Notes: a model not told the origin generated them from the sequence alone. Counted from the first letter of the stretch, positions 6,904-15,752 are shown. The stretch: 19,942 nt of DNA from CALRGE01 sp964365765 (GCA_964365765.1 CAYIRB010000009.1:1-19942), one strand, 5' to 3'. A program made the numbers and translations.

Positions 6904-9900
6904 CTAACTGCAACCCATGCTTGAACCGCAGTTCAGGCATTTGTAGCAAGATGCGTTGCGCACGGTGATGTGGCCGCAGGTGGAGCAGGCCGGAGCGTCG
7001 CCCATCATGTTGGAAAGTTGGGAATCAAGGGTCACCGCGGTTTTTGCAGGTTCTTCGGGTCCCGACGCGACGGCTTCATTCATCATCGCTTCTTTTATCT
7101 TTCCGCCGATTGCGTTTTCGCTAGCTTGAGTCGATTCGGGTTGCACGTGCACAAAGTCGGTGCGGCCGAGGTATTCCATGCCGAGGACGCGGAAGATGAA
7201 GTCGACAAGCGATGTGCAGGTTCTAATGTTCGGGTGGCTTGTGAATCCGCTCGGGTCGAATCGGGTAAATGTGAATGAGTCCACGTACTTTTCAAGCGGT
7301 ACGCCGTATTGAAGGCCGATTGAAACAGCCACCGCGAAGCAGTTGGTGAGACTCCTGTATGACGCGCCTTCTTTGAAGGAATCAATGAATATTTCTCCCA
7401 GCGAGCCGTCGTCGTATTCACCTGTTCGCAAATAGATTTTTTGCCCGCTGATGCTGGTCTCTATTGTGATTCCTCTTCGTTTTGCCGGAAGGGAAACCTT
7501 GTTTCCTCTTAGTATTGCAGCTTCGGGTAGGACGGCCGCGCCGCTGTTGTTTGAAAGCGGTTGCGAATGTTTGCTTCCGTCGCGGTACAGCGCGATTGCT
7601 TTTACGCCGAGCTTCCAGGATTCCAAATAAGTTTTTTTGATGTCGGCGTAGGTTGACTCCTTTGGAAGATTTACCGTTTTGGAAATCGCTCCGGAGAGGA
7701 ATGGCTGAGCCGCGCCCATCATCTTTATATGTCCCATCGGTTCAATATATCGGCTTCCGTTGCCGCACTTGTTCGCGCAGTCGTAAATTGAAAAATGTTC
7801 TGTTTTAAGATGAGGCGCTCCTTCCATCGTTTGGGCGCCTTCAATGTAAAGCTTCACGTCCGCAATTTGCGCTTTGCTCATGTTTTTTGATTCCAGATTT
7901 TTCGGATTCAGGTGAGGGGTCCATTCGTCCAAAGACCTCGCGCTTTCAATGTGTTTTTGAGCTTCCTTTATTTGTTCGTCCGTGAAGCCGAGTTTTGTCA
8001 GCGCGGTCGGATTGATGTGTGGAGCGTCCGCGATACTCGCGTGTCCAAGTACGTAGTCGATTATTTCTTGAATTTCCACTTCGTTGTATCCCAGTCTTAC
8101 AAGTGATTCCGGAATTGATTTGTTGATTATCTTGAAGTATCCGCCGCCCGCGAGTTTTCTCCATTTAACGATTGAGAATTCGGGCTCGATGCCGGTGGTG
8201 TCGCAGTCCATTAAAAGACCGATTGTGCCGGTCGGTGCAAGCACTGTCGCCTGCGCGTTTCTAAACCCGTATTTTTTACCCATCTCAACCGCCGATTCGC
8301 CGTCTTGGCAGGCCGCGTCGTAAAGGTCTTTCGGGCAATGTTGGGAGTCGATTTTGTAAGCCGCGTCGCGGTGCATTTTCATTACTTTAAGCATAGGTTC
8401 TTTATTTTTCTCGTATCCTTCGAAAGTTCCCATAACCGCCGCCATTTCAGCCGAAACGGTGAGGGCGTGGAGGTGCATTATGGCAGTCAATGCCGCGGCC
8501 GTTTCACGGCCGCGCTCGCTGTCGTATGCGATGCCCATCATCATCAAAAGAGTTCCGAGATTGGCGTAACCGAGCCCGAGAGGTCTGTAGTCATGGCTGT
8601 TTTTCGCGATGGTCGCTGTCGGGTAAGAAGAAAAATCCACCAAAATTTCCTGAGCCATGAATAGAATTCTCGCCGTGTGCCTGTAGGCTTCAATGTCAAA
8701 ACTCCCGTCTTCACGCAGGAATTTGATTAAATTTATAGAGGCGAGGTTACAGGCCGAGTCGTCCAGGAACATGTATTCCGAGCAAGGGTTTGATCCGTTG
8801 ATTCGGTCGGTGTTCGGGCAGGTGTGCCATTTGTTTATTGTGGTGTCGAATTGCAGACCCGGGTCGGCGCAAGACCATGCCGCTTTGCAAATGTCGTCAA
8901 AAATTTCTTGAGCGTCAATTTCTTCATGTTTTTCACCCGTGGTTCTGAATGTGGTCCAGAATTTTCCGCCGTTTTCAACCTTTTCCATAAACTCGTCCGT
9001 AACGCGCACGGAATTATTGGAATTTTGTCCGGAAACGGTGCGGTAAGCTTCGCCGCGCCAGTCGCCGTCGTAGCCGGCGTCGATTAATATTTTCACCTTT
9101 TTTTCCGATTCGACTTTCCAATTCACGAAGTCTCGAATTTCAGGGTGGTCGATATCGAGAGTCACCATTTTCGCGGCTCTTCGAGTTGTACCGCCGGATT
9201 TGATCGCGCCCGCGCCTTTGTCCAAAACTTCAAGGAATGACATAAGTCCGGAGGAAATTCCTCCGCCGGAAAGATTTTCCTGTCTGGATCGGATTTTTGA
9301 AAAGTTGGAACCCGTTCCCGAGCCGTACTTGAAAAGCCTGGCTTCGTTTTTCGCGAGTTCGAAAATTCCCATTAAAGAGTCATCCACTTTTTGAATGAAG
9401 CAGGCACTGCATTGCGGTCTTGAGTAGGCGTTTTCTATTTCCACGATTTTTCCGAGCTCGAAGTCCCAGGCGAAATTTCCGCTGTCGCCTTTTATTCCGT
9501 AAAGCGCGAGTCCGCAGTTGAACCAGACGGGGGAGTTGAAAGCCCCTCGCTGAGTTATGCATATATAAGAAAGTTCTTCTTCAAAAGTATCCGCGTCTTC
9601 CTTGCTCGCAAAGTAGCCCTGTGCCTCGCCGAATTGACGAATGCTGTGCGCGACTCTGTAAACCACTTGTTTCGCGCTTGTTTCTCCGCCGCCGTTCACG
9701 CCGGCTTTTCTAAAATATTTTTGGGCGATTATATCGGTAGCGAGTTGAGACCACGCGGTCGGCACTTCAACGTCCCGCATTTCAAATACCACTTTCCCGT
9801 TCGGCTCGGCGATTCTTGAAACACGTTTTTCATACTTCACGCTATCCAAAGCATTAATGTTCGGTTTTGTGAAACGTCTCGAAACTTTTAAGCCTCGGGG

Positions 9901-10005
9901 TAGCGCCTTCGGCGTGTTCGCCGTTTTCGGACGGCTGATTGTAACTTCCGGTTGCGCGATGGAAGTCGCGGCAATCGGCTCGGGGAGGGTGACCGGTTGA
10001 GCCAT
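6904..10005 (-). CDS. nrdJ: adenosylcobalamin-dependent (class II) ribonucleoside-diphosphate/triphosphate reductase
   Basis: This 1033-residue enzyme makes deoxyribonucleotides using adenosylcobalamin to generate a thiyl radical. The active site reads NPCSE (406-410), with C408 the probable thiyl cysteine and N406 and E410 its partners. C419 (DSACNLASINL) and C202 (SRPQCSACF) are the expected redox pair; the 11-residue spacing from C408 to C419 matches other class II enzymes. Other signatures are FNSPVWFNCG, FKYGSGTGSNFSKIR, LAPTGTIGLLMDCDTTGIEP and GGTTRRAAKM. The C-terminus carries a cysteine-rich tail (C1007, C1010, C1020, C1023, C1026, C1032) that could bind zinc or shuttle electrons. 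The first 55 residues are a low-complexity Pro/Ala/Thr leader. No intein is present. It is divergent from the gene at 10340 and has NrdR boxes over its promoter. Cobalamin or its precursor must be obtained, probably from outside. Confidence 0.97.
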   Translation of the reverse strand: MAQPVTLPEPIAATSIAQPEVTISRPKTANTPKALPRGLKVSRRFTKPNINALDSVKYEKRVSRIAEPNGKVVFEMRDVEVPTAWSQLATDIIAQKYFRKAGVNGGGETSAKQVVYRVAHSIRQFGEAQGYFASKEDADTFEEELSYICITQRGAFNSPVWFNCGLALYGIKGDSGNFAWDFELGKIVEIENAYSRPQCSACFIQKVDDSLMGIFELAKNEARLFKYGSGTGSNFSKIRSRQENLSGGGISSGLMSFLEVLDKGAGAIKSGGTTRRAAKMVTLDIDHPEIRDFVNWKVESEKKVKILIDAGYDGDWRGEAYRTVSGQNSNNSVRVTDEFMEKVENGGKFWTTFRTTGEKHEEIDAQEIFDDICKAAWSCADPGLQFDTTINKWHTCPNTDRINGSNPCSEYMFLDDSACNLASINLIKFLREDGSFDIEAYRHTARILFMAQEILVDFSSYPTATIAKNSHDYRPLGLGYANLGTLLMMMGIAYDSERGRETAAALTAIMHLHALTVSAEMAAVMGTFEGYEKNKEPMLKVMKMHRDAAYKIDSQHCPKDLYDAACQDGESAVEMGKKYGFRNAQATVLAPTGTIGLLMDCDTTGIEPEFSIVKWRKLAGGGYFKIINKSIPESLVRLGYNEVEIQEIIDYVLGHASIADAPHINPTALTKLGFTDEQIKEAQKHIESARSLDEWTPHLNPKNLESKNMSKAQIADVKLYIEGAQTMEGAPHLKTEHFSIYDCANKCGNGSRYIEPMGHIKMMGAAQPFLSGAISKTVNLPKESTYADIKKTYLESWKLGVKAIALYRDGSKHSQPLSNNSGAAVLPEAAILRGNKVSLPAKRRGITIETSISGQKIYLRTGEYDDGSLGEIFIDSFKEGASYRSLTNCFAVAVSIGLQYGVPLEKYVDSFTFTRFDPSGFTSHPNIRTCTSLVDFIFRVLGMEYLGRTDFVHVQPESTQASENAIGGKIKEAMMNEAVASGPEEPAKTAVTLDSQLSNMMGDAPACSTCGHITVRNASCYKCLNCGSSMGCS

Positions 10006-10090
10006 GGTGGTGCGTGGTTGAAAACGAATAAGAGGGACTAAAAGCCTCCCGGCTGAGCCGACAGATATTTAGTGGGGAAATCGCATGTCA

Positions 10091-10138
10091 CCACAATATA
10101 TTGTATGTGGCGACTATGTGTTACACAATGTATCGAAT
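10091..10138 (-). promoter_or_regulatory. tandem NrdR boxes upstream of nrdJ
   Basis: Box 1 (10091-10106) contains ACAATATATTGT, and CAATATATTGT in it exactly matches the core of the NrdR consensus acaCwAtATaTwGtgt. Box 2 (10123-10138, ACACAATGTATCGAAT) matches at 12 of 16 positions. The boxes are offset by exactly 32 bp, three helical turns, as known for NrdR-regulated ribonucleotide reductase promoters. nrdR itself is not in the window. Confidence 0.8.
10100..10128 (-). promoter_or_regulatory. nrdJ promoter
   Basis: On the minus strand TTGTGT (10123-10128) and TACAAT (10100-10105) are separated by 17 bp. Box 2 covers the -35 and box 1 covers the -10, so NrdR binding would block polymerase. 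It lies 95 bp upstream of the nrdJ ATG at 10005. The rest of 10006-10339 holds only this control region and the divergent promoter at 10291; I see no gene in it. Confidence 0.65.
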
Positions 10139-10290
10139 GTTTAACCGGCGGTCAAAGCTTTGTTACAAGAAATCGTTTGACGTGTGGGCGGTTCTTTTTC
10201 GTGGTGTTAAAACGATTCGAACTTTGAGGTTTTCGATAAGTTTCATCGTCGACTTTCCTAAATTATGTAAAGCCCGCTCCGCCAAAAACA

Positions 10291-10318
10291 TTGACAAATA
10301 TCATAAAAGCTGTATGTT
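10291..10318 (+). promoter_or_regulatory. promoter of the methyltransferase-kinase / GreA-like operon
   Basis: A perfect TTGACA (10291-10296) is followed after 16 bp by TATGTT (10313-10318). It lies 22 bp before the ATG at 10340, giving a very short leader. Confidence 0.5.
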
Positions 10319-10339
10319 GAACCACAAAAAGCTTGAAGT

Positions 10340-12424
10340 ATGATAGATCAACATAGCAAATCAACAAATGAATATTTAGACTGTATTGCAGGTTCAGCTA
10401 GTGAAAAAGCTGACATTATTGCTTATGTGGACCAATTAAGGAGTGGCAAAATTCTGGAGATTGGCCCTGGGGCTGGCACTGCTTTAGCAGAGATAGTTCG
10501 TTGCGTGGAACGAAGTTTTCCTCCAAATGAAAGACCGGAAATTGTCGTTTTTGACCTTATTGCTGACATATTTGATCGAGTAAAAGAGACTGTAGGCTCG
10601 ACTGATGTAAAAATAGAGTACATTGTCGGTGATGGATCGACAAACTTACCTTTTGAAGACTCATCCGTAAGTGCGGTAAATTTATCAGCAGTTGCGCACG
10701 AATGTTTCAGTTACGGAGGTGGATATTCCGGCATACACAGATTAGCAAAAGAGTGCGGAAGGATTATGCAACTCAACGGTATCCTTACTTACCGTGACCC
10801 AGACGGAATCGAGCTACACTCCATGGAAGAAGCACGTCTAACCACAGCACTTGCCAGAGTGTTTGTAGCATTTTTTCTACCTAAGTTTGTAGATAGAACA
10901 CACTCACGTTTAAAGAACAAAGTAGAATTAGGCTATGAAGAAACATTGAAAATTAACGTGAACGGCAATCCAACACCACTTTCAGATATCATCAATATAG
11001 AGCCTGCATCACTAGAAGAATCCGAAATCACAATTCATGCCAAGACTGGATTAATTCATGAAATACAGAGACATTTGGTAACATTTACCAAAGACCTAGG
11101 TTCATTGGTTGGGAGGGAAGATGTAACAACTCTATCAGATTTGTTGCGAGATAATGTTACCTTCGAAATTACAAATCCTAATGCAATTCAAGCGATAATA
11201 GATTTTTTAACCGCAAATTGCATCAACTTTAAAAATAATGGATCCAGTTTTAAGCTGACTGTTTCAGCATTTAATTTGGTACATTCAAAAATACAAGCAA
11301 TCGCGCATGATCTAAACGCTGAACTGAAAATCTCCGATGACATGCAAAGAGTAATGAATTGGGGAACGAGTGAGGGGGAAGAAAACTACTTTTATGGATC
11401 CAGTGAAGAGGTAGTAGCCAGATTTGCGCACTTTTCGCTCATAAAAGATGGATCTGGGGAAATAGGATATTCATGTCTATGCCCGATTTCCGTTTATCAC
11501 ATCAGAACAGTGGATAGAGATTTACACACACAATTTTTAAAAGAAAACGTACAAAGAGATACACAAAATGCGCTTTCTGACAAGAAAAGACACATTCATT
11601 TTGCAAAAATGCCCGTCGAAAAAGCTTTTCCGATTCTATTGGATTACTATAGAACCACAAAGCATCCGGCCTTGCTTGAAACACTTCAGGCTTTGATGTT
11701 TATTCTGAATGAATTCTCCGGCGTCCAAGCCGATCGGTCAGAATTTGAGCTTGCACCGGGAAAAGAAGTACAAAACTGTGTTGATCTTTGCGCTAACGTT
11801 GTTGGAAGAGAAGACATCGACAAGGGAATAGTCACCATACGAAGCGTATTCGTAGCACCACACCTGGGATTAATAGGCGGAATAGCTTCAGGAAAATCAA
11901 CCGCTGGAGATATTTTCAAACAGCATGGATATCAGGTGGTTTCATTTTCGGATTTCATTAAAGATGAATTACACTCACATGGAATAATGAAACCAACTCG
12001 TGATGATTACTTTGGAATGGCAAACCAAATGAGACGTGATAATTCTAGGGACATTTTGGCAAGATTAGCCATACAAAAAGTAGTTATGGGAGGAATTGAT
12101 AGATTCGTATTGGATGGGATGAGAAATTCAGAAGAGATAGATCTTCTGAGAAAATTTGTAAGAGATTTTGTACTCATTGGCGTTGAAACGGACACGGAGG
12201 AACGTATTCGACGCGTTCAATTGCGTATGAGAAATATCGACCACACTGAGAGGCAAAGGATTCTTGGAGATATCGACAGAGAGTTTTTTGACCCGAGTCC
12301 GGATGGTTGCCGTTTAAGTCAAGTAATGAGTATGGCGGACGTTTATGTTAACGGTAATTTGACGCTTGAGGAGAATAGAACTTTCATTGAAAATTTGAAG
12401 TTACCGAACCCCACTAATATTTAG
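10340..12424 (+). CDS. SAM methyltransferase fused to a P-loop nucleotide/dephospho-CoA kinase-like domain
   Basis: This 694-residue protein has at least three parts. Residues 20-180 are a class I SAM-dependent methyltransferase: ILEIGPGAGTA (38-48, motif I), VVFDLIADI (motif II), GDGSTNLPFEDSSVSAV (97-113) and HRLAKECGRIMQLNGILTYRDPDG. Residues 190-480 are unassigned, with NWGTSEGEENYFYGSSEEVV (340-359) the most distinctive stretch. Residues 508-690 are a P-loop kinase: GLIGGIASGKST (Walker A 513-520), FSDFIKDELHSHGI, FVLDGMRNSEEIDLL (589-603) and VETDTEERIRRVQLRMR, which looks like a lid region. The kinase part resembles dephospho-CoA kinase, the archaeal UPF0200 family and phage-type dNMP kinases; the substrate cannot be told. 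The next gene starts 4 bp downstream. A function modifying a nucleotide or nucleic acid is inference. Confidence 0.75.
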   Translation: MIDQHSKSTNEYLDCIAGSASEKADIIAYVDQLRSGKILEIGPGAGTALAEIVRCVERSFPPNERPEIVVFDLIADIFDRVKETVGSTDVKIEYIVGDGSTNLPFEDSSVSAVNLSAVAHECFSYGGGYSGIHRLAKECGRIMQLNGILTYRDPDGIELHSMEEARLTTALARVFVAFFLPKFVDRTHSRLKNKVELGYEETLKINVNGNPTPLSDIINIEPASLEESEITIHAKTGLIHEIQRHLVTFTKDLGSLVGREDVTTLSDLLRDNVTFEITNPNAIQAIIDFLTANCINFKNNGSSFKLTVSAFNLVHSKIQAIAHDLNAELKISDDMQRVMNWGTSEGEENYFYGSSEEVVARFAHFSLIKDGSGEIGYSCLCPISVYHIRTVDRDLHTQFLKENVQRDTQNALSDKKRHIHFAKMPVEKAFPILLDYYRTTKHPALLETLQALMFILNEFSGVQADRSEFELAPGKEVQNCVDLCANVVGREDIDKGIVTIRSVFVAPHLGLIGGIASGKSTAGDIFKQHGYQVVSFSDFIKDELHSHGIMKPTRDDYFGMANQMRRDNSRDILARLAIQKVVMGGIDRFVLDGMRNSEEIDLLRKFVRDFVLIGVETDTEERIRRVQLRMRNIDHTERQRILGDIDREFFDPSPDGCRLSQVMSMADVYVNGNLTLEENRTFIENLKLPNPTNI

Positions 12425-12428
12425 TTCT

Positions 12429-12959
12429 ATGTCGCTATTTTGTACCGAACAAGGATTACAACGACTCGAAGAAAAAGAAAAGAAGTTAAAAGAAAAGGTA
12501 CGAAGTGCTGGTTCCGAAGTGGGTGAAGCTGCTGGCATAAACTGTGATTGGCATGATAATGCTGGTTACGATGAGGCAAAAAAAAACTTGGAAATATCAT
12601 CCAGAAGACTACAGGAAATACGAGAGGCAATAAGCACCGCAGTAGTACTAACACTAAGCGAACAATCCTCTTTAGTTCGCATTGGAAACACCGTCAGAGT
12701 AACTTTAGTCTCACCGGATGGTGACGAAGAAGAAAAAGAATTCACAATCGGTGCTTACGGAGAAACAGACATCAAATCAAGGCTAATTGCATACGATAGT
12801 CCAATGGCTATTGCTTTAATGGCACAAGCAAAAGGTACTGTTCTTGAAAAAGTAGTGATTGGAAATAGGGTAGTAGATATAAGCATAGATGAGATTCTTC
12901 CTCCTTCAACAAAATACGCACAACTTATATCTGAATTTTATAAAAAACCAGCGGAGTAA
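12429..12959 (+). CDS. GreA/GreB-like transcription elongation factor
   Basis: This 176-residue protein has both Gre domains. Residues 1-75 form the N-terminal antiparallel coiled coil, whose tip reads INCDWHDNAGYDEAKKN. D40 and D43 sit where GreA has its catalytic Asp and Glu (GDLxENAEY), so the acidic tip is kept with E changed to D. Residues 83-156 are the FKBP-like domain: RIGNTVRVTLVS, FTIGAYGETDIKSRLIAYDS, PMAIALMAQAKGTVLEKV. Gre factors enter the RNA polymerase secondary channel and stimulate transcript cleavage. The W and H between the two tip acids are unusual. The gene is 4 bp after the methyltransferase-kinase fusion, so this is probably a specialised paralogue rather than the housekeeping GreA. 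Confidence 0.85.
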   Translation: MSLFCTEQGLQRLEEKEKKLKEKVRSAGSEVGEAAGINCDWHDNAGYDEAKKNLEISSRRLQEIREAISTAVVLTLSEQSSLVRIGNTVRVTLVSPDGDEEEKEFTIGAYGETDIKSRLIAYDSPMAIALMAQAKGTVLEKVVIGNRVVDISIDEILPPSTKYAQLISEFYKKPAE

Positions 12960-13050
12960 ATTCAAAGGGTTGGCATAAATCCTGATGGAATTGTCGTACC
13001 GGAGGTGACGGTGTTTTTCCCACAGTAAAGGGTGGCTCGTAAATTACATT

Positions 13051-15705
13051 TCATTCGGCGAATAAACTCTTGAGCACTCCATTCAGACAGGAGATGTCAT
13101 TTTGAGTATGCGTGATTTTACTCTCCAGTGACCGGAATTTATCGAATAATATTCTCGTATCTTCGTCCATTGTGGCGGTTAATGCCGAGTTCAAGGTTCT
13201 CGACCTTGCTGTGCGAAGACCTTTCAACTCAACCCTTAGTGTTTGCACTTCCGATCGAATCGCTTCGACTGTCCATTTTTGTTCATTTAGCCGCATAAAC
13301 ATGTCAGGGTACTGACTTTGGATATGTGTTTTCAGTTGTGTGATAAAATCGCCGCCGGAAATTTTCCCCTTTAGCACATCTACAGCGACCGCCTGCGGGG
13401 ATAATTTTTTAGCAATGGCGGCTTCGTATGTATTTCTCCAGGAACGAAGTGCAGTTTTTTCGATATATTGTACGCGGCTCCTACTCAAGCCCATATCAGA
13501 TCCTATTTCCTCGTGGGTAGACTCCTCACCATCCGGATTGCCGGCGTTTTGAAGGCCGAATCTTCTGCTGAGAACGTAACTGTTGCGTACCTCTATGGAA
13601 GACTCAATCAAGTTTCTGATAATTTCCACTCCTTCGCCAACGGTATGAGCATCCTCCATGTCCGGAGCTTCGGTAGATAAGTTATTGTCACTTGCCGCTT
13701 CTTCCGCCGTACCGTTCGCCAGATTTTCCAATTGAGATAAATGGTTGTCGGTAGCGACTGCCATCTTAAGATGCAGGGCTTTTATTCTTTCGCGTCGGTC
13801 AAGCATTTTTCCATCGTTTTTCCACTCTTTGAGTCGATCGGTTTTTTCGTGAGAGGTAACTGTCACATCCAAATTTGAAATCGTATCGTACTGTATGGCG
13901 TGACGCCACATGGCTGTATACAATGTCCGTATTGTGTATCTGATCAAGCGTACTCTCTGTGAAATGTCATATCGTTCTATGCTCGCCATAAGTTTCAGCA
14001 GACCCATTTGCACCAATTCATCCCGTATTTCGGGTTTTTCGCTAAGTAAGGCGGCAATCGCTTGAATGACGGGTAGGTTGGCTTTCAGCAATTTTTCCAT
14101 TGCGACATCGTCCTCGGCTATCGCCTTTATTAAATTATCTCTCTCTTCGGAGCGGGTCATTTTATCAGCCCAAAGCATCGGCTTGTCGGGCTCCATTTCC
14201 ATTTCTTCCCGCTCCTCATCGGACCAACGCCGCCTTCCGGTTACAAAGAAAATTCTTTCAGCGGTTTCTTCTTGAATGCCTGCTATTTTTCGAGCTAAAA
14301 GTTCGGAGAAAGAAATAAAATCCGGCGGTTTTCCGCGGTAGTCCCGTTTTTCTTGCATGACTTCACGGCTGCTCCGAATGTCCGTCAGATTATCGAGTCT
14401 GTAATGCGCGCTTCCTCGCAGTGATGTGCTTCGCCCGGTTTTTCTATTTCTATCATAATAGTTTGGGTCAAAGTAACTCCCATGGGTCAGGGGTCCCTCG
14501 TGCTTGTCGGCAGGGCCCTTATTTTCCACCGTTACTTCGCAAGGAATGAAGTTATATAAAGCGCAACGTTTGTCTTCTTGTCTGTAGTTGAGTCGAAACG
14601 CTCGTCCTTTTCCTTGCCAGAAAAGTTGCGGGGATTTTGTAAGTTGAGAATCGAAAACCGTATCTATGCATGGAATGTCGGTTCCTCTTCCCAGTTTTCT
14701 ACTACCTGCGACACCGTCAATCGCTCCACTTTCCAGATCCGCTTTGATTCTCTCGAAATCGGCTTGATCTTCATCACCCGTGAGTTTTGCGAGTTTAATC
14801 CCTCTTTTTTCAGCTTGGCTTATCAGGTCTTCGAGTAAGGAGTTGTTTTTGTAAATGAAGGCGGTTTTTGGAGCGGGAGTTTTCCCGCGGATATGTGTTT
14901 CATAGAAGTCTAAAATTTGTCTATTCCATCCTTGGCCAAGGAGAGTTCCCGTCTCTTCGTCGGAAATTTCTTCGCCGCTTGCACTTATCTGTATATTTGC
15001 TTTAAGTTCGATGTCATAAAAATCCATTTCGGGAACCAAACCTTGTTCCCTCAGTGGTATTAAAGAATTTGGCATACCCATATAAATCAGTTCGTCGGGA
15101 AAGACTTCCTCGATGCACTTTCGGCTTGCCAGTTGGTCGGTGGCGCTTAAAGCCACAATCGGAATACCGAAATCTCTTGCGATTGCCGTGAGTCCGGCGG
15201 ATCTGTTTAGCGACAGACCGTTGATGTCAGCTTCGTCAACCAATATCAATCCGACTTCCGAGAGATCCGGCCAATTGTTCGTGGCGGTGAAGTTTGAGAC
15301 AATAAAGTTTGCCGACGCGTCAGCTTTTCTTCCACCCAGAGCGAGGTCGGGAATAAGGTGGGATGATGGATTTGCCGACATATGGTCCGTACAGGCGGTA
15401 TAGAAACCTTGCGCGGTGTTATTCGACCAGCTAAGGACAAGCACTTTTTGACCGGTTTTTTCGATGGCTTCTTTCGCGAATAGAACTCCGAGCGCGGTTT
15501 TTCCCGAGCCCATTGGTATGATCACGTGTCCCATTTTTATACTTCCTTCATTTTGCTCATCACCGTCAAACCAGCTTGAAAAGCCCGTAAGCGCAGCGAT
15601 TTGAGGCCCGCGCAGTTTTTTTCCGGCGAAGTTTGGAGCGGGTGGCACTGCGTCTATCAGGTCAGGAATCGTGTCATTTTCAGGAATTTCGCTTGATTCT
15701 CTCAT
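13051..15705 (-). CDS. SF2 helicase fused to sigma-70 regions 2 and 4
   Basis: This 884-residue protein joins two machines. Residues 30-400 are an SF2 helicase: IIPMGSGKTALGV (Walker A 64-70), LILVDEAD (153-160), VALSATD (184-190), GSRKLGRGTDIPCIDTV (motif V, 334-350) and QGKGRAFR (motif VI, 364-371). Residues 525-605 match sigma region 2: DDVAMEKLLKANLPVIQAIA, RDELVQMGLLKLMASIERYD, then RYTIRTLYTAMWRHAI where sigma-70 has YATWWIRQAI. Residues 700-757 match region 4: RNSYVLSRRFGLQN, STHEEIGSDMGLSRSRV and QYIEKTALRSWR, a clear helix-turn-helix. Residues 808-884 are coiled-coil-like. Region 3 is not recognisable and the linker (606-695) is charged. It has its own strong promoter and converges on the GreA-like gene. 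Domain calls are strong; how the two halves work together is unknown. Confidence 0.85.
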   Translation of the reverse strand: MRESSEIPENDTIPDLIDAVPPAPNFAGKKLRGPQIAALTGFSSWFDGDEQNEGSIKMGHVIIPMGSGKTALGVLFAKEAIEKTGQKVLVLSWSNNTAQGFYTACTDHMSANPSSHLIPDLALGGRKADASANFIVSNFTATNNWPDLSEVGLILVDEADINGLSLNRSAGLTAIARDFGIPIVALSATDQLASRKCIEEVFPDELIYMGMPNSLIPLREQGLVPEMDFYDIELKANIQISASGEEISDEETGTLLGQGWNRQILDFYETHIRGKTPAPKTAFIYKNNSLLEDLISQAEKRGIKLAKLTGDEDQADFERIKADLESGAIDGVAGSRKLGRGTDIPCIDTVFDSQLTKSPQLFWQGKGRAFRLNYRQEDKRCALYNFIPCEVTVENKGPADKHEGPLTHGSYFDPNYYDRNRKTGRSTSLRGSAHYRLDNLTDIRSSREVMQEKRDYRGKPPDFISFSELLARKIAGIQEETAERIFFVTGRRRWSDEEREEMEMEPDKPMLWADKMTRSEERDNLIKAIAEDDVAMEKLLKANLPVIQAIAALLSEKPEIRDELVQMGLLKLMASIERYDISQRVRLIRYTIRTLYTAMWRHAIQYDTISNLDVTVTSHEKTDRLKEWKNDGKMLDRRERIKALHLKMAVATDNHLSQLENLANGTAEEAASDNNLSTEAPDMEDAHTVGEGVEIIRNLIESSIEVRNSYVLSRRFGLQNAGNPDGEESTHEEIGSDMGLSRSRVQYIEKTALRSWRNTYEAAIAKKLSPQAVAVDVLKGKISGGDFITQLKTHIQSQYPDMFMRLNEQKWTVEAIRSEVQTLRVELKGLRTARSRTLNSALTATMDEDTRILFDKFRSLESKITHTQNDISCLNGVLKSLFAE

Positions 15706-15724
15706 AAATTGTTTAGTGCGGCGA

Positions 15725-15752
15725 ATTTTACCAGATTTTTGTTGAGTGTCAA
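15725..15752 (-). promoter_or_regulatory. promoter of the helicase-sigma gene
   Basis: On the minus strand a perfect TTGACA (15747-15752) is followed after 16 bp by TAAAAT (15725-15730). The ATG at 15705 is about 20 bp further on, so the transcript would have almost no leader. The -35 lies inside the short inverted repeat GTTGAGTGTCAAC (15741-15753), which could be an operator. Confidence 0.6.

Noticed and set aside
7142..7151. TGCACGTGCA palindrome inside nrdJ, identical to the core of repeat copy 3
   Set aside because: It lacks the ACAGGT and GCAGAC flanks and is explained by the nrdJ coding sequence (HVQ).
10101..10343. 80-residue plus-strand ORF before the methyltransferase-kinase gene, with ATGA-type overlap
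   Set aside because: It covers the NrdR boxes, both divergent promoters and has no ribosome-binding site or recognisable protein character; the overlap is probably chance.
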